Positions 1 to 10,761 are shown, numbered from the stretch's first letter. The stretch is DNA of 64,000 nucleotides from Mannheimia cairinae (GCF_028649535.1 NZ_JAQSJE010000009.1:339388-403387); one strand, 5' to 3'. The notes: generated from the sequence alone by a model not told the origin. Numbers and translations: made by a program.

Positions 1-497
1 TCACCAACAGAAATAACCTGACCGACAACGCCTTTTTCATCAATAATAGGTTGTCCAACAAATGCACCGTCTAGCCTACCTTGGTTAATAATGACTTGTT
101 GGCGATATACATTCATTTCAGCAGCCAATACTTCGGCAATTTTCTTATATTCATCTTGACGTAAAGGTGAACTTAGTAAGAGTCTTAAGCGTTGGTTTTC
201 TACTTTGAGTTGATCAAGCAACAGCAAATCTGCATTTTTTTCTCTTAACTGCTCTTTTAATAAGTTATTTTCAAGCTGTAATTTATTATTATCAATGAAA
301 TTACCACTGACACCATCTAAGATTGAACGAGGTGTATTAGCAAAATAATATAATCCACTTATTGCAGTTTCCATCATATTGCGTGCTTGAATCATTGCTG
401 AACTACGCCCATCAGATATAATGAGTATAATTGAAAGTATAATCGCAATAATAAGACGTGTGCCTAACGAAGGCGATTTAGCAAAAATAGGTTTCAT
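1..497 (-). CDS. mreC: MreC, rod shape-determining protein (partial, C-terminus beyond window)
   Basis: MreC is the bitopic inner-membrane scaffold that links MreB filaments to the peptidoglycan elongation machinery. The frame starts with ATG at 497 (MKPIFAKSPSLG) and stays open to the window edge, giving about 165 residues. A short basic N-terminus is followed by one hydrophobic segment (about residues 13-28). A charged, Leu/Glu/Lys-rich stretch (about 70-115) typical of the MreC coiled coil comes next, and then the start of the beta-rich periplasmic domain. It lies 103 bp downstream of mreB in the same direction, the standard mreBC order; mreD should follow outside the window. Confidence 0.93.
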   Translation of the reverse strand, partial: MKPIFAKSPSLGTRLIIAIILSIILIISDGRSSAMIQARNMMETAISGLYYFANTPRSILDGVSGNFIDNNKLQLENNLLKEQLREKNADLLLLDQLKVENQRLRLLLSSPLRQDEYKKIAEVLAAEMNVYRQQVIINQGRLDGAFVGQPIIDEKGVVGQVISVG

Positions 498-600
498 TAG
501 AGAAATATAATATGAAATTTATTAGGAATATATAATGAAAATTGACAATAGAGTTTCTCCATTGCCAACCTTCATTTTAATATTTGATTAAAAGCTATAA

Positions 601-1743
<1,143 letters not shown>

Positions 1744-1767
1744 TCAGCAATGAAAATTTAAGTTGTA

Positions 1768-2397
1768 TTAGAAAATTTGCTGACTTAACTGATATGCATA
1801 AATAAGCAGGCTAAATGCAATAAAATACATAATAAAACCTGTTATCGCATCTAAAATTTGCCACGTTCTACGCTTTGCAAAATAAGGCGACAACAAACCT
1901 GCACCATATCCAACACCAAAAAACCAAATAAATGAGCAAATTAAGGCTCCTGCTAAAAAATACATTTTCTCATCAAAATTGAGTTTTCCGCCGATACTAC
2001 CGACAATCACGACAGTATCAATATAGACGTGAGGATTTAAAAAAGTAATTGCAAAGGTAATCATTAATGCTTTTTTTAGTGTGGAGGCATTTTCTCCTTC
2101 TGCACTTAAGTACCCTTCACTACGAAAAACACTAATAAAAGAACGGCTTCCATAAGTCAGCAAAAAAATAGCCCCTAATAGCGATATTACTAAGCTAAGA
2201 ATAGGTAACTCTGCAATAAGCGTTCCTAAGCCAAGCACACCAATGGTCATTAAAAATACATCGCCTAAGAAACACATCGAAGCTATCCAAAAAACGTGCT
2301 GTTTTAAAATACCTTGTTTTAATAAAAAAGCATTTTGAGCTCCGATTGAAACAATTAAGCCAAAACAAACTATAAATCCTTGAATAAAAGTATCCAT
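1768..2397 (-). CDS. argO: LysE-family amino-acid exporter (ArgO-like)
   Basis: Inner-membrane exporter of the LysE/ArgO family; in E. coli ArgO exports arginine. The 209-residue protein is almost entirely hydrophobic with about six membrane segments. It opens with the family signature containing GLIVSIGAQNAFLLKQG and later has the conserved NPHVYIDTVV segment. A longer frame starts 18 bp upstream, but the ATG at 2397 is preceded by TTTGGAGAAAA, a good ribosome site, and gives the usual MDTFIQGF start. It is divergent from udk. Arginine as substrate rests on similarity to ArgO; lysine is possible. Confidence 0.88.
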   Translation of the reverse strand: MDTFIQGFIVCFGLIVSIGAQNAFLLKQGILKQHVFWIASMCFLGDVFLMTIGVLGLGTLIAELPILSLVISLLGAIFLLTYGSRSFISVFRSEGYLSAEGENASTLKKALMITFAITFLNPHVYIDTVVIVGSIGGKLNFDEKMYFLAGALICSFIWFFGVGYGAGLLSPYFAKRRTWQILDAITGFIMYFIAFSLLIYAYQLSQQIF

Positions 2398-2498
2398 TTT
2401 TTCTCCAAACCCCATATTAAGCGGTCAATTATACAGAAAAGTTTGTAAAAATTCGGTATAATTTAAATGATATTCTTTTTACTTAATAGGAAATTTTT

Positions 2499-3146
2499 AT
2501 GAGTGATATTATTCAGAATCCATCTTGTGTTGTTATTGCGATTGCTGGTGCCTCAGCATCAGGAAAAAGCCTTATTGCCTCAACCATTTACAAAGAGTTA
2601 AAAACAGAATTAGGAACTGATAATATCGGTATTATTTCTGAAGACGCTTACTATAAAGATCAATCTCATCTCTCGATGGATGAGCGTATAAAAACCAATT
2701 ACGATCACCCAAGCTCTATGGACCACCATTTATTAGTTGAGCATTTACGCCAATTAAAGCAAGGTAAAGCAATAGAAATTCCTGAATATGACTACTCTGT
2801 ACACAACCGCAAAACAACGACAAAACATTTTGAACCTAAAAAAATTATTATCCTTGAAGGTATTTTATTATTAACAGATGAATATATCCGTAATGAAATC
2901 AATGTCTCTATTTTCGTGGATGCACCATTAGATATTTGTTTTATTCGTCGTTTACAGCGTGATATGGTTGAACGTGGAAGAACAATGGAATCTGTTATTA
3001 CTCAATATCGCAAAACTGTTCGCCCAATGTTCTTACAATTTATCGAACCATCAAAACAATATGCCGATATTATTGTGCCAAAAGGTGGTAAAAACCGTAT
3101 TGCAATCGATATTTTAAAAGCCCAAATTAAGCAATTATTAAAATAG
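2499..3146 (+). CDS. udk: Uridine kinase
   Basis: Phosphorylates uridine and cytidine to UMP and CMP in the pyrimidine salvage pathway. The P-loop GASASGKS is at residues 17-24, followed by the SEDAYYKDQ and NYDHPSSMD segments that bind the nucleoside and by [12 protein letters not shown]. At 215 residues the length is as expected. It lies 8 bp upstream of dcd, so the two pyrimidine-nucleotide genes are almost certainly co-transcribed, the same pairing seen in other Pasteurellaceae. Confidence 0.96.
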   Translation: MSDIIQNPSCVVIAIAGASASGKSLIASTIYKELKTELGTDNIGIISEDAYYKDQSHLSMDERIKTNYDHPSSMDHHLLVEHLRQLKQGKAIEIPEYDYSVHNRKTTTKHFEPKKIIILEGILLLTDEYIRNEINVSIFVDAPLDICFIRRLQRDMVERGRTMESVITQYRKTVRPMFLQFIEPSKQYADIIVPKGGKNRIAIDILKAQIKQLLK

Positions 3147-3154
3147 GAGTTCCT

Positions 3155-3736
3155 ATGCGTTTATGTGATACTGATATTAAGCGTTATTTAGATGAAGGAA
3201 AAATCATCATTAGCCCACGTCCCGCTGACGATAAAATTTCAGGTGCGACTGCTGATGTTCGTTTGGGTAACTCATTTCGAGTATTTCGTGAACATAATAC
3301 ACCTTATATTGATTTAAGTGGCCCAAGAGAGGAAGTAACCGCTCAATTAAATAATGTGATGAGTGAAGAAATTATTATTGCAGATAATGAGGCCTTTTTC
3401 TTACACCCAGGTGAACTTGCTTTAGCTACAACACTTGAATCGGTGACTTTACCTGCAAATATTGTAGGTTGGTTAGATGGCCGTTCATCACTGGCAAGAT
3501 TAGGTTTGATGGTTCACGTGACCGCTCATCGAATTGACCCAGGTTGGGAAGGCAAAATTGTATTAGAATTCTTTAATGCTGGAAAATTACCATTAGCATT
3601 ACGACCTAATATGGCGATTGGTGCCTTAAGCTTTGAAGTGCTAAGCGGTGAAGCTGAAAAGCCTTATAACGCACGCAAAGACGCTAAATATAAAAACCAA
3701 CAAAGTGCCATTTCAAGCAGAATCAACCAAGACTAA
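3155..3736 (+). CDS. dcd: dCTP deaminase
   Basis: Deaminates dCTP to dUTP, the main source of dUMP for thymidylate synthesis in gammaproteobacteria. The 193-residue protein carries the Dcd core [18 protein letters not shown] followed by [15 protein letters not shown], which supplies the catalytic glutamate and the nucleotide-binding residues, and ends in the conserved [10 protein letters not shown] tail. An AGGAG ribosome site sits in the 8-bp gap after udk, and the two genes form a pyrimidine-nucleotide operon. Confidence 0.97.
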   Translation: MRLCDTDIKRYLDEGKIIISPRPADDKISGATADVRLGNSFRVFREHNTPYIDLSGPREEVTAQLNNVMSEEIIIADNEAFFLHPGELALATTLESVTLPANIVGWLDGRSSLARLGLMVHVTAHRIDPGWEGKIVLEFFNAGKLPLALRPNMAIGALSFEVLSGEAEKPYNARKDAKYKNQQSAISSRINQD

Positions 3737-3813
3737 AATTGATATTTTTTTGCAATATGTATCTAAGTGTGTTAAGTTCAAGGTAGTTAATAACAAAACA
3801 TAAGGAGATCATT

Positions 3814-3969
3814 ATGTTGCATTATTCAGTTGTATTCTTTGTTATCGCTATTATTGCTGCTTTATTAGGGTTTGGAGGCATTGCCGGAAGTGCTGCGGGC
3901 ATTGCTAAAATTCTATTTTTTGTCTTTTTGGTTGTCTCTATCATCTCATTCTTTTTCAAACGAAAATAG
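3814..3969 (+). CDS. Small DUF1328-type membrane protein (YtjA-like)
   Basis: A 51-residue protein starting [17 protein letters not shown] with AAGGAG centred nine bases before the ATG. It has two hydrophobic segments (about residues 5-20 and 28-46) separated by a Gly/Ala turn ([14 protein letters not shown]) and ends with the basic tail KRK. This is the pattern of the DUF1328/YtjA family of unknown function. It stands 77 bp after dcd and ends just before a hairpin terminator, so it may be the last gene of that unit or have its own promoter. Confidence 0.85.
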   Translation: MLHYSVVFFVIAIIAALLGFGGIAGSAAGIAKILFFVFLVVSIISFFFKRK

Positions 3970-3979
3970 ATTAATTCCC

Positions 3980-4002
3980 AGCCACAATCTTCTGTTGTGG
4001 CT
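3980..4002. terminator. Hairpin between the DUF1328 gene and metR
   Basis: AGCCACAA (3980-3987) pairs perfectly with TTGTGGCT (3995-4002) around a 7-base loop and is followed by TTTCATTT on the plus strand. It lies between two convergent genes and is a plausible terminator for the plus-strand gene. Confidence 0.7.
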
Positions 4003-4009
4003 TTCATTT

Positions 4010-4936
4010 CTACTCTAAAACGATTAACCCTGGTAAAGTTGCGAAACTTTGCGATTTAACGGTATCGTGGAAATCATCTAAATAAGCGAGTGCCGAATCT
4101 GTTTCACGAATTGCACCATAAAGATTGCTATATAAGCCTTCTTTCGTTATTTTTCGAGCCACAACATAACCTCTATCCAAATAAGGTTTCACTGCCCAGT
4201 ATGGTAAAGCAGCAACACCTCTTCGGCTTGCAACCAGTTGAATAATAGCAATGGTTAATTCACTATTACGACGAGTTACTTTAATACCGGCAGGATTTAA
4301 CACTTTACGTAGTAGATCTAACATATCATCAGGAACAGGATATGTAATAAGTGTTTCCTCTTTAAAATCCTCAGCTTCCCAAATCTCTTTCGTTGCTAAT
4401 GGATGGTCTTTGGAACAAATTGCCACCATTTCATATGAAAATAAGGGCTTATATATAATACCTGCATTTTCTTCCTCTTCTGCGACAATAGCAAGATCAG
4501 CTCTGTGGCTTAACAATAAGCCAACTGTATCAGTATGGAACCCAGAAACAATATCAAGTTCTACCAATGGCCAATGCTGGCGGAAAGTATCCATTGCAGG
4601 CATAAGCCAATCAAAACAAGTATGGCATTCTACCGCAACTCTTACCTCGCCTACTTCACCTTGCTTTACTCTAGCTAAATCTAGTTCTGCCTCAATAACT
4701 TGTGGTAATATATCATAGGCGAGCTTAACCAACCTTTCTCCAGCAGCAGTAAAACGGATAGGCGAACTTTTACGCTCGAATAATGTTAGATCATATTGAT
4801 CTTCCAATAATTTAATTTGATGGGAAAGTGCTGATTGTGTCAAATGTACCCTTTTAGCCGCAAGTGATACACTTCCACTTTCTTTTAAAGCTATGAGCGT
4901 GCGTAAATGGCGAATTTCAAGAAAGATAGATTTCAT
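4010..4936 (-). CDS. metR: MetR, LysR-type regulator of methionine genes
   Basis: Transcriptional activator of late methionine-pathway genes that senses homocysteine. The N-terminal LysR helix-turn-helix is at about residues 14-60 (AAKRVHLTQSALSHQIKLLE). The effector domain contains the MetR-typical VECHTCFDWLMPAMDTF and ITYPVPDDMLDLL segments, which match E. coli MetR better than other LysR proteins. At 308 residues it is close to E. coli MetR. It stands alone on the minus strand downstream of asd, which feeds the same pathway, and is separated from asd by a terminator-like uptake-signal hairpin. Confidence 0.9.
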   Translation of the reverse strand: MKSIFLEIRHLRTLIALKESGSVSLAAKRVHLTQSALSHQIKLLEDQYDLTLFERKSSPIRFTAAGERLVKLAYDILPQVIEAELDLARVKQGEVGEVRVAVECHTCFDWLMPAMDTFRQHWPLVELDIVSGFHTDTVGLLLSHRADLAIVAEEEENAGIIYKPLFSYEMVAICSKDHPLATKEIWEAEDFKEETLITYPVPDDMLDLLRKVLNPAGIKVTRRNSELTIAIIQLVASRRGVAALPYWAVKPYLDRGYVVARKITKEGLYSNLYGAIRETDSALAYLDDFHDTVKSQSFATLPGLIVLE

Positions 4937-4982
4937 AATACTTTATCTTAAAATAGAAAACTGAATGGGATTATAACAATAA

Positions 4983-5025
4983 AAGCGGTCAAATTTTGCA
5001 AAATCTTTACAAAACCTGACCGCTT
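4983..5025 (-). terminator. Inverted uptake-signal pair acting as asd terminator
   Basis: AAGCGGTCA (4983-4991) and TGACCGCTT (5017-5025) are inverted copies of the uptake-signal core, 25 bases apart, 24 bp after the asd stop codon. Such paired signals are common terminators in this family. Confidence 0.7.
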
Positions 5026-5048
5026 ATAACGCTTACATTTAGATTAAA

Positions 5049-6164
5049 TTATTTTGTTAATTGCACTAAAATACGACGCACAGGTTCTGCTGCACCCCAT
5101 AATAATTGGTCACCCACGGTAAATGCCGCTAAATATTCAGGCCCCATTGCAAGTTTACGTAAACGGCCAACTGGCACGCTTAATGTACCTGTTACTTTAG
5201 CAGGTGTTAATTCACGTAATGTTGTTTCTTTATCATTAGGAATCACTTTAACCCATTCATTGTGTGACGCAATAATTTGCTCAATTTCTTCTAGTGGAAT
5301 ATCTTTTTTCAATTTGATAGTAAATGCTTGGCTGTGACAACGTAATGCACCAATACGCACACATAAACCATCAACAGGAATTGGATTATCAGATAAACCT
5401 AAGATTTTATTGGTTTCTGCATAACCTTTCCACTCTTCTTTAGTTTGTCCAGTTTCTGGTAATAATTTATCAATCCAAGGAATTAAGCTGCCACCTAATG
5501 CTGCACCAAAGTTTTCCGTTGGGAAATCTTCTGCACGCATTTTTGCTGTTACTTTACGTTCAATATCTAAAATTGAAGAAGATGGATTTGCTAACTCAGC
5601 TTGAACCGAATCACGTAATTCGCCCATTTGAGAAAGCAATTCACGCATATTTTTTGCACCAGCACCAGAAGCTGCTTGATAAGTTGCAACAGAGATCCAC
5701 TCTACTAAATCTTTTTCAAATAGACCACCAATCGCCATTAACATTAAGCTTACGGTACAGTTACCACCAACGAATGTTTTAATGCCTTTTTTTAGCCCAT
5801 CAGAAATAACATTTTGGTTTACTGGATCTAATACGATAATCGCATCATCTTTCATACGTAAAGTTGAAGCTGCATCAATCCAGTAACCATTCCAGCCACT
5901 CTCTTTTAATTTTGGATATACTTCTGTTGTGTAGTCACCGCCCTGACAAGTTACAATGATATCTAATTTTTTTAGTTCTTCAATATCAAAGGCATCTCTT
6001 AATACACCAGCATCTTTACCACCAAATACCGGTGCTTTTTGGCCTGCTTGTGATGTTGTGAAGAAAATAGGATTGATATTAGCGAAGTTATTTTCTTCAA
6101 CCATACGATCCATTAAAACTGAACCGACCATTCCTCGCCAGCCGATAAAACCTACATTTTGCAT
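5049..6164 (-). CDS. asd: Aspartate-semialdehyde dehydrogenase
   Basis: Reduces aspartyl phosphate to aspartate semialdehyde, the branch point to lysine/diaminopimelate, methionine and threonine, and is therefore usually essential for peptidoglycan synthesis. NADP-binding motif [11 protein letters not shown] is at residues 5-15, the catalytic cysteine is C136 in GGNCTVS, and the substrate Arg/His region is [10 protein letters not shown]. The length of 371 residues is standard. It is monocistronic, with AGGAG upstream of the ATG and an uptake-signal terminator downstream. Confidence 0.97.
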   Translation of the reverse strand: MQNVGFIGWRGMVGSVLMDRMVEENNFANINPIFFTTSQAGQKAPVFGGKDAGVLRDAFDIEELKKLDIIVTCQGGDYTTEVYPKLKESGWNGYWIDAASTLRMKDDAIIVLDPVNQNVISDGLKKGIKTFVGGNCTVSLMLMAIGGLFEKDLVEWISVATYQAASGAGAKNMRELLSQMGELRDSVQAELANPSSSILDIERKVTAKMRAEDFPTENFGAALGGSLIPWIDKLLPETGQTKEEWKGYAETNKILGLSDNPIPVDGLCVRIGALRCHSQAFTIKLKKDIPLEEIEQIIASHNEWVKVIPNDKETTLRELTPAKVTGTLSVPVGRLRKLAMGPEYLAAFTVGDQLLWGAAEPVRRILVQLTK

Positions 6165-6273
6165 TGTGTTCGCTCCTAAAAAATAATTGTTGTTAAGATT
6201 ATGAATAAATACAAGATTTTCATTGAAAAATCAATGTTTTTATTCGTGCGAGCTTAAAAGTCTTATCCTTATG

Positions 6274-6310
6274 ATAAAAAAATAATCCGCACCTAAAAGT
6301 ACGGATTATT
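6274..6310 (-). terminator. tcyP terminator
   Basis: On the minus strand a 9-bp stem (6302-6310 with 6281-6289) closes a 12-base loop and is followed by a run of T (6274-6280). It lies 8 bp after the tcyP stop. Confidence 0.85.
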
Positions 6311-6317
6311 GTATGCT

Positions 6318-7640
6318 CTATTCTTTATTCCATTTATTTGTTAATGTGCCGGCAACCATTGCCCCATTTACATTTAATGCAGTACGTCCCATATCAATTA
6401 AAGGCTCTACCGAAATTAATAAACCAACCAATTCGATTGGTAAATTTAATGTTGATAAGACTACAATAGCTGCAAATGTTGCACCACCGCCAACGCCTGC
6501 AATCCCGAAAGATGAAATAGCAACAACTAAAATGAGCGTTAAAATATAATTAATACTAAATGGATCGACACCTACTGTTGGTGCAATCATTACCGCTAGC
6601 ATTGCAGGATAAATACCTGCACATCCGTTTTGACCAATAGTTGCCCCGAATGTCGCTGAGAAATTTGCAATCACATTATTATTACCTAGTTTATTTGTCT
6701 GTGTTTCAATATTTAGCGGAATAGTCGCCGCACTTGAACGAGAGGTAAATGCAAAACTCAAGGTTGGTAATACTTTTTTGTAATAATCAAATGGGTTCAC
6801 TTTGGCAAAGAAAAGTAAAATACCGTGTACCACAAACATTAAACCAATCGCAATATAAGAAGCCACAATAAAGCTACCTAGATTCACAATATCACTCCAT
6901 TGCGATGTTGCAGCCATTTTGATCATTAATGCAAAAACCCCGTAAGGTGTTAAGCGAATAACAAAACGTACTAAACGCATAATGAGTTTATTTAGCGTTT
7001 CAACCCCTTGGCTAATTCTTTCACCTAAATCTTTATCTTCTTTACCTAAACTGAGTGCTGCAAGCCCGAGTAAAGCGGAGAAAATAACGGTACTAATAAT
7101 TGATGTAGGATTCGCACCCGTTAGTTCTAAAAATGGATTTCTAGGAATAAATGAAAGCAACATTGCAGGCACAGATAAATTACTTACTTGCTCTGCTCGC
7201 CCAACTACTCGCTCTTGTGCAGCTAATTCACGACTACCAGCAACTAATCCTTCTGCTGATAAATCGAAAAGGTAAACTAATGCAATACCAATAGCTGCTG
7301 AAATTGCGGTTGTCACTAATAAGACAGACAGTACACTAAAACTAATTTTACCTAATGCCCCTGCTTCTTTTAAGCGTGTAATTGCAGATAAAATAGAGAC
7401 AAAAACTAACGGCATTACGATCATTTGTAGCAAACGAACATAGCCATTGCCGATTAAATTAATCCAATCTAGTGTTGCATCAACAGTGTTTTTTTCGTAA
7501 AAAGATTGTAAAAAAGCACCGCTTGCCACCCCTAGCAGTAAACCGATAAAGACAGTTTGCCCTAATTTTTGTGTAGATTTATAAATTTGTGCCAGTAAAA
7601 ATAAAATGGCAGCAAATACAATTAAGTTTAGAATAAGCAT
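6318..7640 (-). CDS. tcyP: L-cystine:cation symporter TcyP (DAACS family)
   Basis: Inner-membrane sodium/proton-coupled symporter of the dicarboxylate/amino acid:cation family. The sequence follows E. coli TcyP (YdjN), a cystine importer: GNGYVRLLQMIVMPLVFVSI, the serine-rich FAFTSRSSAATIPLN hairpin, NFSATFGATIGQNGC, and SVEPLIDMGRTALNVNG. About eight to ten membrane segments in 440 residues. A frame extends 17 codons upstream, but the ATG at 7640 has GGAGGAAC immediately upstream and matches the family start. With metR and asd nearby, the region has a sulfur/methionine flavour, but the three genes are separate units. Confidence 0.9.
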   Translation of the reverse strand: MLILNLIVFAAILFLLAQIYKSTQKLGQTVFIGLLLGVASGAFLQSFYEKNTVDATLDWINLIGNGYVRLLQMIVMPLVFVSILSAITRLKEAGALGKISFSVLSVLLVTTAISAAIGIALVYLFDLSAEGLVAGSRELAAQERVVGRAEQVSNLSVPAMLLSFIPRNPFLELTGANPTSIISTVIFSALLGLAALSLGKEDKDLGERISQGVETLNKLIMRLVRFVIRLTPYGVFALMIKMAATSQWSDIVNLGSFIVASYIAIGLMFVVHGILLFFAKVNPFDYYKKVLPTLSFAFTSRSSAATIPLNIETQTNKLGNNNVIANFSATFGATIGQNGCAGIYPAMLAVMIAPTVGVDPFSINYILTLILVVAISSFGIAGVGGGATFAAIVVLSTLNLPIELVGLLISVEPLIDMGRTALNVNGAMVAGTLTNKWNKE

Positions 7641-7725
7641 TGTTCCTCCAATAAAAAAATGTCGTAAGACTAATATGCTTACAACACTCAATCAAGACGA
7701 TTTGTTACTTTACTATAACTAAAAG

Positions 7726-8481
7726 TTATAACAATTCCCAACTTAAATTGGAAATAAGCCGACATCGCTCACATTTGAAATGAAAAATATTATGCAGTGG
7801 TACTGGCAATTTCCAGTCCCCATTACACGATGGGCATTTTCGATTATATTCTTCATTAAAATCTGAACCTAATCTATAGAGATAATAAAAGGTGGGGATT
7901 TTTGTTTTTTTCTCGATTTGCTTGCATAATTCCAATCCCATTTTAGACAAAGGGCTATTTTCATTACTGATCTGATTTAATGCCTCAAATTCAAGAATTT
8001 GACCTTTCATTTGTAGCTGATCACAAGCTTGCCAATTTTGTTGCCAATTTAGCAACGATTCACTTAGTGATTGATTTTTTAGGCGATAAAGTGGAATAGG
8101 AGCAAAGCTTTCACCATCGAAAAGAGGCGAACAGGTATCTAAATGCGTTGTATATAAAATTTGAAAAACAGGTTGCAAAATTTTACTTGTTTCTTCGGCC
8201 TGATAGTCTTGCCCTACTATCTCAAAGGCTTTAAATTGAACACCTGCCTCAGCTGCTTGTTGAAGAGCCTCATTAACTTCCTCACTATTGTAGCAAGCTA
8301 ATAAGCTCTCTTGCTCTGACGTGCAAACTCGTACTTGAAACTCAGTTTGATGAAATGTTATCGGCATCTCTCTGCCAATAACTTGTCCATTATATAACCA
8401 CTGATTTAAGACTTGACTTATTAGCGTGACAGGGTCTTGTTCAAAGTTCTGATAGCTAAAATGTGCAATTACTTGATACAC
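7726..8481 (-). CDS. DUF2310 Zn-ribbon-containing protein
   Basis: Protein of unknown function (251 residues) belonging to the DUF2310 family, described as possibly nucleic-acid binding. The visible feature is a C-terminal zinc ribbon: C216-x2-C219 and C237-x2-C240. The rest is an uncharacterised globular domain without membrane segments. The start is GTG (8481-8479) and overlaps the fieF stop codon by one base (TAGTG), so translation is probably coupled to fieF. It is the last gene of the yaaA-lipoprotein-fieF operon, and the linkage to a metal exporter together with the zinc ribbon suggests a metal-related role, which is inference. Confidence 0.8.
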   Translation of the reverse strand: MYQVIAHFSYQNFEQDPVTLISQVLNQWLYNGQVIGREMPITFHQTEFQVRVCTSEQESLLACYNSEEVNEALQQAAEAGVQFKAFEIVGQDYQAEETSKILQPVFQILYTTHLDTCSPLFDGESFAPIPLYRLKNQSLSESLLNWQQNWQACDQLQMKGQILEFEALNQISNENSPLSKMGLELCKQIEKKTKIPTFYYLYRLGSDFNEEYNRKCPSCNGDWKLPVPLHNIFHFKCERCRLISNLSWELL

Positions 8482-9386
8482 TAAATACTCTCCGCCATAT
8501 CTTTAAATTCTTCTTTCACAACAGTTGTTGGCTCTTGATGAATAATTACTTTTGACATTGGAAAAGCAGATAACAATTTTTGTTCTAAACTATCTGTAAT
8601 TTCGTGAGCCACCAACAAGGTAAGATGATCATCAAGCTCTAAATGTAACTGGATAAAACGGACTGCCCCTGCTCGACGAGTAAGAATGTCGTGAATTCCT
8701 AAAATATTAGGATGCTTTGAAGCTATATCTTTAATTAATTCTATTTCTTCATCTGGTAAAGCTTGATCTAATAATGTTTGTACTGCTACCCAAAACATTT
8801 TTACGGCATTTAATGCAATATAAAGTGCGATACCAATAGCAAATAAAGCATCAGCATAAATAAAACCCGCACCATTTAGCAACATCGCCACTAAAATTGC
8901 CCCATTCATAAATAAGTCTGTCTGGTAGTGTAAGGAATCAGCTTCAATCGCAGGGCTTTGGGTAATGCTCACTACATAACGCTGGTAAAATACTAATATT
9001 GCGGTTACAGCCATTGACACAATACTGACTATTACACCAATATTTGATTGTTCAATTAATTCGGGATCTGTTAATTTATGAAAGCCTTGAAGTAACAAAA
9101 ACACAGCTGAGCCTGAAATAAAAGCACTCTGTGCTAAAGCTGCTAAAGATTCTGCTTTACCGTGCCCAAAAGCGTGATTGTCGTCTGCAGGCTGTAAAGC
9201 AAAACGCAATACCAAAATATTCGTCAATGATGCGAATAAATCGACAACGGAATCTGTCATTGCGGCTAAAATTGAAATAGACCCAGTTTTCCACCAAGCA
9301 AGTGCTTTAATAATTATTAAAGAAACCGCAACAATAATGGCTAAATTAGCCGCTCTTTTAACTAATTTATTGTATTCTTCTCTCAT
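8481..9386 (-). CDS. fieF: Cation-efflux pump FieF (CDF family)
   Basis: Inner-membrane proton-driven exporter of ferrous iron and zinc. The 301-residue protein has the CDF layout: six membrane segments, then a cytoplasmic domain. The transport-site aspartates D45 and D49 lie in MTDSVVDLFASLTN, and the second pair is in the HYQTD motif in TM5. The FGHGKAESLAALAQS segment is characteristic of FieF/YiiP. The ATG lies five bases after the upstream lipoprotein stop, in an operon with yaaA (which limits free iron under peroxide stress in E. coli), supporting iron detoxification as the physiological role. Confidence 0.93.
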   Translation of the reverse strand: MREEYNKLVKRAANLAIIVAVSLIIIKALAWWKTGSISILAAMTDSVVDLFASLTNILVLRFALQPADDNHAFGHGKAESLAALAQSAFISGSAVFLLLQGFHKLTDPELIEQSNIGVIVSIVSMAVTAILVFYQRYVVSITQSPAIEADSLHYQTDLFMNGAILVAMLLNGAGFIYADALFAIGIALYIALNAVKMFWVAVQTLLDQALPDEEIELIKDIASKHPNILGIHDILTRRAGAVRFIQLHLELDDHLTLLVAHEITDSLEQKLLSAFPMSKVIIHQEPTTVVKEEFKDMAESI

Positions 9387-9391
9387 TTCTA

Positions 9392-9988
9392 TTATCTACA
9401 TTCAATTTGCCACCGCATTTGGTTAAAGGCTAAAGCGAGCTTTATCATCTCATCTGTGTAAGCGGTCAAATTTTCTGATTTTTTTGCAATTTTATTGACT
9501 GCACGCTTATCTGAAAATTGTAGTTGCCCATAGCCACAAGCCAAATCTCGCCCACGTGTTACCTCAAACATTATATTTTGAAAGCGTTCTGTTGGTGGGT
9601 ATATAATCTGACTTTGCAACTCATTTTGCCAAATACCAAATTCAGTGGCTACATTAGGTTGTTTCGCAAAGCTAGATTGACGAAAAGCAAGACGTTGTTC
9701 TAAGGTTTGTCCTTTACTATTTTTATCTAAGAAAAAGAGAATGCCTTTATCCCAATCTTCTGCATTTTTAGTGCTATTCTCGGGTAAATAGAGCAAATGT
9801 TGCATATCATCCAGTTGATTATCCGTTATTTTTACGTAACGTTGCCCTTGAAATTCTACTTTATCCGGTATGGAAAATTGGGAGATATTGTTTGCACAAC
9901 TTGATAACAATAAAGCCATAGGGGCGAATAATATTCGCCCTTTTTTCATCAATAGGCGTATGTAATACGCCCCTACATTTTTGTTCAT
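9392..9988 (-). CDS. Uncharacterised lipoprotein
   Basis: A 198-residue protein with a clear lipobox LSSC ending at C31, so it should be a lipid-anchored envelope protein; the mature part has no family I recognise. The ATG at 9988 overlaps the yaaA stop (TAATG), and AGAAG lies a few bases upstream, so coupled translation from here is likely. An internal ATG at 9949 (MKKGRILFAP) would also give a normal signal peptide. The N-terminal codons are oddly made: residues about 7-12 and 17-23 are encoded by two REP-like palindromes. Second gene of the yaaA operon. Confidence 0.72.
   Translation of the reverse strand: MNKNVGAYYIRLLMKKGRILFAPMALLLSSCANNISQFSIPDKVEFQGQRYVKITDNQLDDMQHLLYLPENSTKNAEDWDKGILFFLDKNSKGQTLEQRLAFRQSSFAKQPNVATEFGIWQNELQSQIIYPPTERFQNIMFEVTRGRDLACGYGQLQFSDKRAVNKIAKKSENLTAYTDEMIKLALAFNQMRWQIECR
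9919..9975. repeat. REP-like pair of inverted palindromes inside the lipoprotein start
   Basis: GGGCGAATA-A-TATTCGCCC (9922-9940) and GGCGTAT-gta-ATACGCC (9955-9971) lie 14 bases apart. The outer ends TAGGGGCG and CGCCCCTA are themselves inverted, so the whole unit is symmetric, like a REP doublet (BIME). No second copy occurs in this window. Confidence 0.6.
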
Positions 9989-10761
9989 TACTGTTCTTCT
10001 CGTTTAAAGACTAATTCTGTTTCGGTAGAGTTTTCTCCATCAAACCAATAACCGCCATAATTAAAAGCTTTTAACTGTTCAATTTCAGTTGGTTGATTTT
10101 CTAATATAAAACGAACCATCATTCCACGGGCTTTTTTAGCATAAAAACTAATAACTTTATATTTGCCATTTTTTTCATCTAAAAAAATAGGTTTAACAAT
10201 CGTTGCGTTTAAATGGTGTGTTTTAACCGCATTAAAATATTCATCCGAAGCCAGGTTTACCAATACCCCGTCTCGCTGTTCATCGATCGCTTGTTGAAGA
10301 TATTCTGTAATAGTATTACCCCAAAAGGCATAAAGATTCTTACCTTTAGGGTTCACCAGTTTCGTTCCCATTTCAAGACGATAAGGTTGCATTAAATCTA
10401 ACGGGCGTAATAATCCATATAAGCCAGATAACATTCGTAAATGCGTTTGTGCGTACTCTACCTGCTCTTTTGTTAAGCTTTTTGCATCTAACCCCGTATA
10501 AACATCACCTTTAAATGCAAATAATGCAGCTTTTGAATTTTGTTCGGTATGTTCAAATGCCCATTCGGTAAATCGAGCAACATTAAGGGCGGCTAATTTA
10601 TCACTGATAGACATTAAACTGCCAACTTCTGCAGGCGAAAGCTGTTTACAAATATTGATCAATTCTTGACTGTAAGCGGTCAAAGTTGGTTGAGAAAATG
10701 CAAAACCGTCAACTTTACTTTCAAAATCTAACGTTTTTGCTGGGGAAATAATAGCTAACAT
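9988..10761 (-). CDS. yaaA: Peroxide stress protein YaaA
   Basis: YaaA (DUF328 family) is induced by peroxide in E. coli and lowers intracellular unincorporated iron, limiting Fenton damage. The 257-residue protein begins with the family signature [15 protein letters not shown] and contains [12 protein letters not shown], the strongly conserved [22 protein letters not shown], and the C-terminal [11 protein letters not shown]. It is the first gene of a leftward operon ending in fieF and DUF2310 and is divergent from glmU. Confidence 0.93.
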   Translation of the reverse strand: MLAIISPAKTLDFESKVDGFAFSQPTLTAYSQELINICKQLSPAEVGSLMSISDKLAALNVARFTEWAFEHTEQNSKAALFAFKGDVYTGLDAKSLTKEQVEYAQTHLRMLSGLYGLLRPLDLMQPYRLEMGTKLVNPKGKNLYAFWGNTITEYLQQAIDEQRDGVLVNLASDEYFNAVKTHHLNATIVKPIFLDEKNGKYKVISFYAKKARGMMVRFILENQPTEIEQLKAFNYGGYWFDGENSTETELVFKREEQ

